From assembly GCA_012744395.1 (NCBI GenBank), contig JAAYCB010000118.1, positions 1 to 42,028 of the forward strand: a stretch of DNA of 42,028 bases. Direction: 5' to 3'. Both the position numbers and the translations under genes were made by a program. Source of the stretch: Pirellulaceae bacterium. Lineage in GTDB: Bacteria; Planctomycetota; Planctomycetia; Pirellulales; Thermoguttaceae. Below are positions 25,880-33,325 of the stretch, piece after piece; the stretch's first letter is position 1, and the number at the start of each line of letters is the position of its first letter. The notes under the pieces are model-generated. The model saw only the letters and a program-made list of their open reading frames with translations, had not been told where the DNA came from and ran no database searches.

Positions 25880-26659
25880 CTATTCGCGTTTCGCGTCCGG
25901 TTCTTTCGGGCGCGCGGGCGGTCTGTCGGCCAGAGGGCGGAAGCGGATGTTCCGCAGCGCCGCGGTGGTGTACCAGGTGGCGATTCCCAAGGGCTGCGTG
26001 GGCTCGACTTCCCAGCGGATCGAAAGCTGCCGGTTGGCCGATTCCAGGTCGACGATCTGCTCCTGGTCGAGCCAGGCGGCGATTCGATCCCTGGCCACCC
26101 GCACGCGGATGCGGTACCACTGCTTCTGCTTATATTCCTGGAATGTGCAGGTCTCGTTGTCGATCGCCGAATCGCCGTCGATGTTCGAAAGACCCGTCGT
26201 CTGCCCCCCCCAACCGCCGCAGACAAGCGTCAGCCACCTGTCCCCCACCGGGAACGTCAGCCCGCAGAAGAAATCGTCCCCCTCCACGCGCATCGCCTCC
26301 AGGGCGATCTCGTAATCGATCTTCGGAAACTTGCCGCTCCACTTGATCCCCGTGGCCGGCAAGCCCGCCTTCAAAAGGATCTGCCGATCCTCGACAAGAA
26401 CCTCGCCGTGGCGCTCGAAGTCCGCCTCGGCGACGACTTTCCAGTCGCCCAGCGACTTGCCGTCGAAGAGGCTGATCCAGCCTTCCTTGTCGGGCTGTTT
26501 CGCTTCCGGTCCCCCCGCCGCGGCGGCTTGCGGCTGGGCCCCGGGCGGCTGCTTTGCCTCCCCGGCCGGAGCGGAGACCGCGGCCAGCGCGAGGCCCAGC
26601 GCTGCAGACACCGCGATGGCCCGTGTGCGGAAAAGAACGCAGCGGCGGAATCGGATCAT
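25880..26659 (-). CDS. Secreted DUF1080 protein (3-keto-disaccharide hydrolase type)
   Basis: 259 residues from the ATG at 26659, placed by AGGAGG eight bases upstream. Signal peptide about 1-33, then an Ala/Gln/Pro linker, then a concanavalin-like beta-sandwich beginning with the family mark Trp-Ile-Ser-Leu-Phe-Asp-Gly-Lys-Ser-Leu-x-Asp-Trp and ending with Ile-Arg-Phe-Arg-Pro-Leu. DUF1080 proteins are exported, abundant in planctomycetes, and some are 3-keto-glucoside hydrolases; the substrate here is unknown. It is a paralogue of the next gene upstream: both share Phe-Pro-Lys-Ile-Asp/Asn-Tyr-Glu and Gln-Trp-Tyr-Arg-Ile-Arg blocks. Confidence 0.85.
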   Translation of the reverse strand: MIRFRRCVLFRTRAIAVSAALGLALAAVSAPAGEAKQPPGAQPQAAAAGGPEAKQPDKEGWISLFDGKSLGDWKVVAEADFERHGEVLVEDRQILLKAGLPATGIKWSGKFPKIDYEIALEAMRVEGDDFFCGLTFPVGDRWLTLVCGGWGGQTTGLSNIDGDSAIDNETCTFQEYKQKQWYRIRVRVARDRIAAWLDQEQIVDLESANRQLSIRWEVEPTQPLGIATWYTTAALRNIRFRPLADRPPARPKEPDAKRE

Positions 26660-26716
26660 GGCATTACCTCCTGGCGGCAAGCGATTGGACGGCTGGCGGA
26701 ATCTCCGGCGGGCGGT

Positions 26717-27562
26717 TCAGTCCCAGCGATCCCGGACGGGAATCTCCTCGACCTCCTCCGGTTTGAGCGCGCGGATTTCGAGTTTTCGCAGTTGGCCTTC
26801 CGTGCACCAGGTGGCAATCCCGAAGGGCCGGCACAAATCCACTTCATCGCGAATGGAGATCTTGCGCCCCTTGGTCGCCAAGTCGACCACCTTCTCGTTG
26901 TCGATCCACGCCTCGATCCGCTGCTGGCTGACGCGGATGCGGATGCGGTACCACTGCTTGTCTTTGAACGACATGTACTTCGTCGTGATGTTGTCGGCAG
27001 CGTCGTAGTAATCGACGCACGACAGGCCGACCACCGCGCCGGCCCAACCGCCCACCACGAGGCTGCACGGATCGTCGTTGTACGGGAACGTCGTCGTGGC
27101 GAAGAAGTCGTTCCCCATCATCCGCCGCGCTTGCATGCGGAACTCGTAGTTGATCTTGGGCAGTTCGCCCGTGTAGGCGATCCCCGTTACGCCGTCGCCC
27201 ATGCCGATCGAGATCGCTCCATCGACGACCTTGACCTCGCCATCGCCGCCGAACTTGGGGACCTTCCAGCCCTTGAGCGTCGTGCCGTCGAAGATGCTCC
27301 GCCAAGCGTGGGGATCCTTCGGCCTGGCGGCTTCCTTCTTTTCTTCGGCCTTGGGATTCTCGTCCTTTGCCCCGGCCGCGGGCTTCTCTTGAGCGGTGTT
27401 CGGCAATCCCGCGCCGTCCGCCCGCGGCACGTCGGCGGCCGGGAGATTGGCGGCCGCGATCAGCGCGGCGATCGCGGCGAGAACGCACGCCAGCGGAAGT
27501 CGCGCGGGCCGCACCGAACGTGCGCAAACACTGCTCGGACAAGTAGCTTGTTGGCGGTTCAT
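26717..27562 (-). CDS. Secreted DUF1080 protein, paralogue
   Basis: 281 residues; GGAG seven bases before the ATG. Signal peptide about 1-43 (Ala-Ala-Asp cleavage region), a Lys/Glu/Ala-rich linker to about 85, then a DUF1080 beta-sandwich opened by Ser-Ile-Phe-Asp-Gly-Thr-Thr-Leu-Lys-Gly-Trp. Together with its neighbour at 25880-26659 it forms a tandem pair from an old duplication. The transporter gene lies 25 bases upstream on the same strand, which suggests joint use: the enzymes act outside the inner membrane and the transporter imports a product. The substrate is not visible from the sequence. Confidence 0.87.
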   Translation of the reverse strand: MNRQQATCPSSVCARSVRPARLPLACVLAAIAALIAAANLPAADVPRADGAGLPNTAQEKPAAGAKDENPKAEEKKEAARPKDPHAWRSIFDGTTLKGWKVPKFGGDGEVKVVDGAISIGMGDGVTGIAYTGELPKINYEFRMQARRMMGNDFFATTTFPYNDDPCSLVVGGWAGAVVGLSCVDYYDAADNITTKYMSFKDKQWYRIRIRVSQQRIEAWIDNEKVVDLATKGRKISIRDEVDLCRPFGIATWCTEGQLRKLEIRALKPEEVEEIPVRDRWD

Positions 27563-27587
27563 GACAGGTCTCCGTTGGATTGATTGC

Positions 27588-29240
27588 TCACTCGGGCAGC
27601 GGTTTGCCCTTGGTTTCGGGCGCGAACCAGATCACGACGATCCCGATGATGTAAACCAGCGTGATCGTCGCGCAGGCCTTGGGATAACTCCCTTCGAACA
27701 GGTGCTTCATCATCTGGCCGGTCGACATGGCGCCGACGGCCGCCAGGATCCGCCCGGTATTGAAACTCACGCCCTGGCCGGTCGCCCGCACGCGCGTGGG
27801 GAACAGTTCCGGCAGGTAAAGCGGCGCCCACCCGTAGAACGACGCGGTGACCAGGCCGACAACGCCCGTGACGACAACGAACCAGAGGTTGTAGGCATCC
27901 ACGAAACGGAACAGGTACTGGCAGGAGGCCAGCGAGAGCACGCACAAGACGAAGTATGCGGGCCGGCGGCCAATCCACTTGCCGAGCATGGCGCCCACGT
28001 AGCAGCCCAGGATGGCGCCGATCGAGATCACAAACTGGACCCAGCCCTTGGCGTGCGGGTCCTTGAATTCCACGTCTCCGATCGTCCAGGTCAGGACGCC
28101 GCTTTGCGGGTCGAGATCGACCTGTCCGGGCCCGCTCGTCTTGACCGAGGCGAGATCGAGGATTTCAGCGGGGAGGCGATCCGTCAGCGTCACCGAAGCC
28201 CCCGGCTGATCGCCGCTGTTGGTGACTTTGACGCGGTATTCGACGGTCTGCCCGGGTCCGGCGTCGCTTGTCAGACTGTGCAGCTTGGCGATGCCATACT
28301 TGGGGCCGCTGCCGTCCGCACCGCCGACCGAGGAGCCAAGACCGCTCTCGGTGACTTTCGCATCCGTCCGCGCTTCCAGGAGTCTGGGCGTCATCGGCGC
28401 GGCCGCGTCGCTCCGCACCTGGGCCTCGACGGCCAGAATCCGGTCGCCACCGGCGAGTTGATCAGCCCAGGGCGGCAAGAACCCCGACACGGCGCCCCAC
28501 GTGCCGATCAGCGCGACGGAGGAGAAGACGATGCCGAACAGCATGGGTCGGATCAGGCGCGTGCCGAACAGTTCGCGGAGAGGCTTGGAGGTCGAGACCT
28601 TGACCGATTCCTTCCACCGCTCCGACTCGGGGATCAACACCAGCACGAAGAAGCAGAGAATCCCCGGCAGCGCCCCGGCGAGCATCATCCAGCGCCAGGT
28701 TGACTCATCGACTTGGAACAGCACGGCGACGACCGAGATTGCCAAGAAGCCGACATTCGCCGCCGCTCCGATCGTGCCGGCCAGAACAGGGCGGTGTTTT
28801 TCAGGCCAACACTCCATCACCAGGGCCACGCCGAGCGCCCATTCGCCCCCCATGCCGATCGCGGCCACAAAACGGTAAATCAGCAGTTGCAACGGCGACG
28901 TGGCGAAGTAACAGAGCCCGGTGAACCCGGCGTAAATGGCGATGCTCAAGGCCATCGTTCGGACCCGCCCCAGGCGGTCGCCAAGCCAGCCGAAAACCAG
29001 GCCGCCCGCGGCCGCTCCCACCAGGAATGCGGCGACCAGGAAGCTGTACCATTCCGCGACCAGCGATTCCGCCGGAAACTCCCGAACGCCCGAATCCATG
29101 ACGACGGCCATCAGGTCGCGCAGGGCCGGTCGGGCGGCCAATGGAAACAGGCCCATCTCCAGTCCGTCAAACATCCAACCGAGAAACGCGGCACCCAGCA
29201 CATACCACTGGACTCTGGTCAATGACTTTGGCTCCGACAC
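27588..29240 (-). CDS. MFS transporter with an extracytoplasmic DUF11-like insert
   Basis: 550 residues from the GTG at 29240, which has AAGGA eight bases upstream; the frame is open further upstream without a better start. Seven membrane helices are visible to about residue 265, with the MFS signature Gly-Asp-Arg-Leu-Gly-Arg after helix 2. Residues about 267-393 are a soluble insert with Val-Glu-Tyr-Arg-Val-Lys-Val-Thr-Asn-Ser-Gly and Val-Thr-Leu-Thr-Asp-Arg-Leu-Pro, the pattern of DUF11/conserved-repeat Ig-like domains. Helices 8-12 follow. In MFS proteins the loop between helices 7 and 8 faces outward, so the insert fits a periplasmic location. The closest general type is the sugar/sialic-acid/metabolite proton symporter group ending in Pro-Glu-Thr-Lys-Gly. 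First gene of the minus-strand run. Confidence 0.85.
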   Translation of the reverse strand: MSEPKSLTRVQWYVLGAAFLGWMFDGLEMGLFPLAARPALRDLMAVVMDSGVREFPAESLVAEWYSFLVAAFLVGAAAGGLVFGWLGDRLGRVRTMALSIAIYAGFTGLCYFATSPLQLLIYRFVAAIGMGGEWALGVALVMECWPEKHRPVLAGTIGAAANVGFLAISVVAVLFQVDESTWRWMMLAGALPGILCFFVLVLIPESERWKESVKVSTSKPLRELFGTRLIRPMLFGIVFSSVALIGTWGAVSGFLPPWADQLAGGDRILAVEAQVRSDAAAPMTPRLLEARTDAKVTESGLGSSVGGADGSGPKYGIAKLHSLTSDAGPGQTVEYRVKVTNSGDQPGASVTLTDRLPAEILDLASVKTSGPGQVDLDPQSGVLTWTIGDVEFKDPHAKGWVQFVISIGAILGCYVGAMLGKWIGRRPAYFVLCVLSLASCQYLFRFVDAYNLWFVVVTGVVGLVTASFYGWAPLYLPELFPTRVRATGQGVSFNTGRILAAVGAMSTGQMMKHLFEGSYPKACATITLVYIIGIVVIWFAPETKGKPLPE

Positions 29241-29612
29241 GAGATAGTCCTTTCGAGGTTTGAAGGCGCAGGGGGCATCGGTCTCAGCACGATCGTCAGC
29301 CGGCGGGGCTCCCGGTGGGGTGGCTGCGTGCATCACGCGGCATCCTGCGACACTATAACGGAACCGCCGGGGCCCCGCAACTGTCTGCTCGCCGCGCCAG
29401 CGTCCGCCGGAACGCCAATCGTCGGAGGGGGCACGACGTTGACGCTGGCTTTCCTCTGCCCGATAATCGCCCTGGCCTTGCGGGCCGCGTGACCCCGCCC
29501 CGCCCCGCCGGAGTGCCGGCCGATGCGTTGGCCGCGCGGGCTGGTCCCGCGCTTTTTGCCGTCGCATGGTTGCCAGCCCAACAACGATCCCGTGCAAGAC
29601 AAGGAGCCCGCC
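29241..29612. promoter_or_regulatory. Divergent intergenic region
   Basis: About 370 bases between the divergent transporter and DJ-1-like genes, so both promoters should be here. I see no gene, RNA or strong hairpin. The right end carries AAGGAG six bases before the GTG start at 29613. Confidence 0.4.
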
Positions 29613-30302
29613 GTGAATCCCAGCAACCCGCTACGCCGAGCGACCGCGCGCCTGTTTGCGGCCGCGGCCGCGTCGAGTCTGATCCTGTCCGTTTCGCTGG
29701 CGCCGGCTGCTGACAAGAAGCCGCTCCGCAAGGTGCTGATGCCGCTCGGCGATGCCACCGAGGCGATGGACACCCTTTACCCCTTCTTCCGACTGGCCGA
29801 GGAAGGTTGCCAGGTCGTTGTCGCCGGCCCGGAAGCACGGCTGTACCATACGGTGCTTCACGAGGTTCCGCCGAACGGTGACGTCCCCTGGGATATCACC
29901 CAGGAAACCAAGGGCTACCACATCCGGGCCACGATCGCCTTCCAGGACGTCAAGCCGGAGGAGTATGCGGGCCTGTTCCTCTCCGGCGGCCGCGCGCCCG
30001 AATACCTCCGCTACGACAAACACCTGCTGCGGATCACTGAGCATTTCGTCAACGAGAACAAGCCGATCGCCGTGGTCTGCCACGGCATCGAGATCATTGC
30101 CGCCGCCGGGGGGCTGAAAGGCGGCCGCCGCGCGACCACCGTGCCCAAGTGCGCCCTGGACATCACCCAGACCGGCGGCGTTTACGTCAACGAGCCCTGC
30201 GTCGTCGACGGCAATCTGGTCAGCGCCGGAACCTGGCACAACTACGATACCCGGTTCTTCAAGGTCTTCCTCGAAAAACTGGAGGCCCAAACGACAAAAT
30301 GA
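29613..30302 (+). CDS. Exported DJ-1/PfpI family protein
   Basis: 229 residues from the GTG at 29613 with AAGGAG at six bases. An N-terminal signal peptide (about 1-33) is unusual, since most DJ-1/PfpI proteins are cytoplasmic. The fold is recognisable: a first strand Lys-Val-Leu-Met-Pro-Leu-Gly-Asp, Tyr-Ala-Gly-Leu-Phe-Leu-Ser-Gly-Gly-Arg-Ala, and the nucleophile elbow Ala-Val-Val-Cys-His-Gly-Ile-Glu with Cys156. Family members are cysteine hydrolases, glyoxalases or chaperones; the reaction here cannot be told. Its stop overlaps the start of the glycosyltransferase gene by ATGA, so the two are co-translated. Confidence 0.83.
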   Translation: MNPSNPLRRATARLFAAAAASSLILSVSLAPAADKKPLRKVLMPLGDATEAMDTLYPFFRLAEEGCQVVVAGPEARLYHTVLHEVPPNGDVPWDITQETKGYHIRATIAFQDVKPEEYAGLFLSGGRAPEYLRYDKHLLRITEHFVNENKPIAVVCHGIEIIAAAGGLKGGRRATTVPKCALDITQTGGVYVNEPCVVDGNLVSAGTWHNYDTRFFKVFLEKLEAQTTK

Positions 30303-33300
30303 AGGCTGCCGGCGCGGTTGTTGTGGCGACGACCCTCGGCGCGGCGCTGCTCATTCAGGCCACCGCCTTTCGCCAGAACAAGAGCATCACCTTCGACGAG
30401 ACCTACTTTTTGAGTTGTGCGCTACAGACGGTGCGCGACGGGCGGCTCGATCCGCGGATCGCTGCTGAGGGGATCGCCCCACTGCCGATAATCCTCAGCT
30501 ACCTGGCCCCGTTGAGTCTTTCCGGGGGCGAGGACCGGCCGGAGCCGTGGTGGGGGCACGTCCGCGACGCCCGGTTGATCGCCGGCCCGCGGCTGGTCAA
30601 CTCGATCGTCGTCGGCCTGCCGCTGCTGCTCCTGGTCGCCGGGTGGCTGTACCGGCGAAAGGGGGCCAGCGCGGCGACGGCCGGCGCGGGGTTGATCGCC
30701 TTCTGCCCTTCGGTCGTCGCCCACGTGTCGCTGGCGGGGACCGATGCCTGCTTCGCCCTATTCGGGACGCTGGCCCTGGCCGCGATCGCCGGGCATTTCC
30801 ACCGCCCCTCGCCGTGGCGATTCGGCCTGATGGCCCTGGCGATCGCCGCGGGCATGGCGGCCAAGTATTCGGGCGTGTTTCTCCTGCCGGTTGCCGCAGT
30901 GATGTACCTTGTTCAACCGCCGCGGCCCGCGGCGGACCGGGCCCGCATGCCGTGGATCAAGCGATGCCGCCGCGCGGCGCGCGACGGCGCGCTGCTGGTC
31001 CTGCTGACCGCCACTTTCTGGTGGGGCCTGCACCTGTTCAGCTTCACCGGGCCGCTGAAGAACTACCCGCTCGAAAAGACGCCGGACTCGTCTCCCTGGG
31101 TGCAGATGCTGGGGCGCGGACCGGTGGCCACCGAGGCGATGCGCATCGCCCATGAGAAGCTCAAGCGGCCGGCGCCGCTGGCCGGCGTGTTGTTCCAGTA
31201 TTTGCACAACCGCCGCGGCCACAGCGCCTTCCTGCTGGGAAGACGATCGGAAACCGGGTGGTGGCACTATTTCCCCTTCGCGTTTCTGGCCAAGAGCACG
31301 CCCGTCGAACTGCTGCTTTGCGGTGCGCTCGCCGTGCTGGTTGCCCGCAGGCTGCCCGCGCCGTGGCGCGCCTTCAAAGCGCTCGACACGCAGGTCCAAT
31401 CGCTCCTGATCGGCGCCGCCGTCTTCAGCCTGCTGGTGGTCAGCGCCCGAATCAATATCGGCCAGCGCTATCTCCTGCTTCTCTACCCGCTCCTGGTGCT
31501 GCTTGCCGTGGATCGGCTGTGGGAGCGGATGCGGCGCCGGCCCAGGTTGGGCGGGTCGTGCGCCGCCGCGTTGGTCGCCGCCCAGGCGGCGAGCTGTCTG
31601 AGCGTGGCGCCGCACTACCTGGCGTATTTCAACCGTGCCGCCGGCGGTCCCGAGCGCGGCTGGCATCTCCTGGTCGATTCGAACATCGACTGGGGGCAAG
31701 ACCTGCCGGGCCTTGGGCGGGAACTCGAACGTGGGGATCGCCGGCGGGTCGCCCTGGCGTATTTTGGGACCGCGGCGCCGCGGGCCTACGGCGTCGAGGC
31801 GGACAACGTGCCGGCCCTGAAGCGGCCGCTCGACGAATACGACACCCTGGCCCTCTCGGTCACGGCGTTACAGGGCTTGTACGTGCTGGCGGACGACCCG
31901 TTCCGGGAGTTTCGCAGCTTCCGCCCGATCGGCCGGGCTGGCTACTCGATCCTGGTCTTCGACCTGGCCGAGCGGCGAGCTCGGGATGCCTTCCGCGCGG
32001 CGCTGTCGCGCTACCGGAGCAGGCCGGGCGGCGAGGCGGATCGCGCGGAGGCAGCGGCGGACTCCGCCGGCGGTGATGCAGCCGGCGGCAAGGTGGCACC
32101 GCGCCCGGCTCCAACTCCGCCAATAGCACGAGCGGCGATAGCATCGCAGGGCCGCGTCGAACCGGTCGCTCGCGGCGAGTTGCCGGCCGGCGCGATACCA
32201 GCGCCGGGCGAGGTGGAAGCGGACCTCGCGGGGCGTCATGAATTGGCGCACGCTGTGGGAGTGGATGAAATCCTCGCATACCTCGGCCCAGGCCAGGCAG
32301 TCGGGCGGTCCATGGCCGGGGCCGCCGGGCGCGCCTCGCTGGGCGGTTTTCACGCGGAAGAGGGCGGGCTTTCCGGCCGCATAGAGCCAGGGGCCGGAAA
32401 CGCTCAACCTCAGCATCAGGCCGGCCCCGTCCGCCACCGCGAGGCTCGCGTCGTGGCCGAGCGAAAGGATCGCCTCGGCGCGAAACAGGGTGCAGGAGCC
32501 AACGCGGGGATCGCGCGTGAAGAGCCAGCGCGGCGGATTCTCCGCGATCCCCGCCAGCACCTCCCGCCGCCGCGTGTTCTTCGCGGCGTTGACGGTCAAC
32601 CGGTCGCAGCTCACGGCGACCGCCCTGGAATCGGTCTCCAGGTAGTAGGTCGCACGCTGCAAGAAATCCGGCGGCCACAAATCGCCCGGGTCGAGAAAGG
32701 CAACGAACCGGCAATCTCCCCGCTGGCCGATGCCGCAATTGCGAGCGGAGGAGGCCCCCCTGGCGGGTTGCCGCAGAAGACGCGCGTCGATGCGTGGATC
32801 GGTCCACGCCAACCACTGTTGGATGCCTTGGGCAGTCTGGTCGGTCGACCCATCGTCGACAACGATCAAGCGTTTTGGGGGCCGTGTTTGCTCTGCCACG
32901 GAAACCAGCGTGTCCAAGACGACCGCTCCGTGGTTGTGGACGGGAATGATGATCGCCGCGTCGGCCATCTGCATGGCACGCCTCCTGGAGCTGGCTCTCC
33001 CCCTCTCCCCTTGATCGGACAGGGCGGCGGTTGCTGTGAGTCGATCGCGGCAGCCGCACAGGAATTACCTGGTTTGCCCAGTTGGCGGACGCGGCAAAAA
33101 CGTTCCCGGCGCGGTGCCGGCTTGCAGCCGGTGATTTCTCGGCGACGGAGCGGCGGAGGTGAAGGCGGCCGCGCGGGGCATGGCGGCAACTCGGGTTGTC
33201 GGAATCGTGGCCATCGGCTAAGATCCGCCCCCTCATCCGCGGGTACGTTGCGAATCGACTCCTGCCCGGTTTGTGCGACGGATTTCGGCGACGTCTTCCG

Positions 33301-33325
33301 GAATCTTTGCGGCGATGCCCAATGA
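30299..33325 (+). CDS. GT39-like membrane glycosyltransferase with an antisense run-on tail
   Basis: The real protein covers about 580 residues to near base 32035. It starts with a membrane helix, then Thr-Phe-Asp-Glu-Thr-Tyr, the acidic motif of the first outer loop in GT39/ArnT-type enzymes that use lipid-linked sugars. About ten membrane helices follow, and the soluble end carries Asp-Ser-Asn-Ile-Asp-Trp-Gly-Gln-Asp, known from this group. No stop codon follows where the domain ends; the frame continues for about 430 more residues through DNA that encodes a GT2 enzyme on the other strand, and that tail has no protein-like features. The first stop is at 33323-33325. Either the original stop was lost by a small deletion near 32030, or a sequence error exists. 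Coupled to the upstream gene by ATGA. Confidence 0.75.
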   Translation: MKAAGAVVVATTLGAALLIQATAFRQNKSITFDETYFLSCALQTVRDGRLDPRIAAEGIAPLPIILSYLAPLSLSGGEDRPEPWWGHVRDARLIAGPRLVNSIVVGLPLLLLVAGWLYRRKGASAATAGAGLIAFCPSVVAHVSLAGTDACFALFGTLALAAIAGHFHRPSPWRFGLMALAIAAGMAAKYSGVFLLPVAAVMYLVQPPRPAADRARMPWIKRCRRAARDGALLVLLTATFWWGLHLFSFTGPLKNYPLEKTPDSSPWVQMLGRGPVATEAMRIAHEKLKRPAPLAGVLFQYLHNRRGHSAFLLGRRSETGWWHYFPFAFLAKSTPVELLLCGALAVLVARRLPAPWRAFKALDTQVQSLLIGAAVFSLLVVSARINIGQRYLLLLYPLLVLLAVDRLWERMRRRPRLGGSCAAALVAAQAASCLSVAPHYLAYFNRAAGGPERGWHLLVDSNIDWGQDLPGLGRELERGDRRRVALAYFGTAAPRAYGVEADNVPALKRPLDEYDTLALSVTALQGLYVLADDPFREFRSFRPIGRAGYSILVFDLAERRARDAFRAALSRYRSRPGGEADRAEAAADSAGGDAAGGKVAPRPAPTPPIARAAIASQGRVEPVARGELPAGAIPAPGEVEADLAGRHELAHAVGVDEILAYLGPGQAVGRSMAGAAGRASLGGFHAEEGGLSGRIEPGAGNAQPQHQAGPVRHREARVVAERKDRLGAKQGAGANAGIAREEPARRILRDPRQHLPPPRVLRGVDGQPVAAHGDRPGIGLQVVGRTLQEIRRPQIARVEKGNEPAISPLADAAIASGGGPPGGLPQKTRVDAWIGPRQPLLDALGSLVGRPIVDNDQAFWGPCLLCHGNQRVQDDRSVVVDGNDDRRVGHLHGTPPGAGSPPLPLIGQGGGCCESIAAAAQELPGLPSWRTRQKRSRRGAGLQPVISRRRSGGGEGGRAGHGGNSGCRNRGHRLRSAPSSAGTLRIDSCPVCATDFGDVFRNLCGDAQ
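31868..32974 (-). CDS. GT2 family glycosyltransferase
   Basis: 368 residues as an open frame; AGGAGG seven bases before the ATG. It is a clear GT-A enzyme: Ile-Ile-Ile-Pro-Val-His-Asn-His-Gly at 7-15, Val-Val-Asp-Asp-Gly-Ser-Thr-Asp at about 38-45, Gly-Ala-Ser-Ser-Ala-Arg-Asn, and Phe-Leu-Asp-Pro-Gly-Asp as the DxD region. A TPR-like helical end (about 255-315) contains Arg-Phe-Asp-Ala-Ala-Leu-Arg-Cys-Tyr-Arg-Arg-Ser. The natural end is near residue 318 (base 32020); the last 50 residues are antisense to the GT39 gene. It probably adds sugars to surface glycans. Its overlap with the opposite gene is about 1.1 kb on paper but near zero for the natural protein parts. Confidence 0.83.
   Translation of the reverse strand: MQMADAAIIIPVHNHGAVVLDTLVSVAEQTRPPKRLIVVDDGSTDQTAQGIQQWLAWTDPRIDARLLRQPARGASSARNCGIGQRGDCRFVAFLDPGDLWPPDFLQRATYYLETDSRAVAVSCDRLTVNAAKNTRRREVLAGIAENPPRWLFTRDPRVGSCTLFRAEAILSLGHDASLAVADGAGLMLRLSVSGPWLYAAGKPALFRVKTAQRGAPGGPGHGPPDCLAWAEVCEDFIHSHSVRQFMTPREVRFHLARRWYRAGRQLAASDRFDAALRCYRRSCYWRSWSRARCHLAAGCITAGGVRRCLRAIRLAARPAPVARQRRAEGIPSSPLGQVEDQDRVASPADRAEAAKLPERVVRQHVQAL
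32975..33321. promoter_or_regulatory. Intergenic region (crossed by the run-on frame)
   Basis: About 350 bases between the divergent GT2 and lipoprotein genes. It holds a perfect small hairpin, CCGGCT-TGC-AGCCGG, at 33117-33131. Otherwise it holds only the run-on frame of the GT39 gene. Confidence 0.35.
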
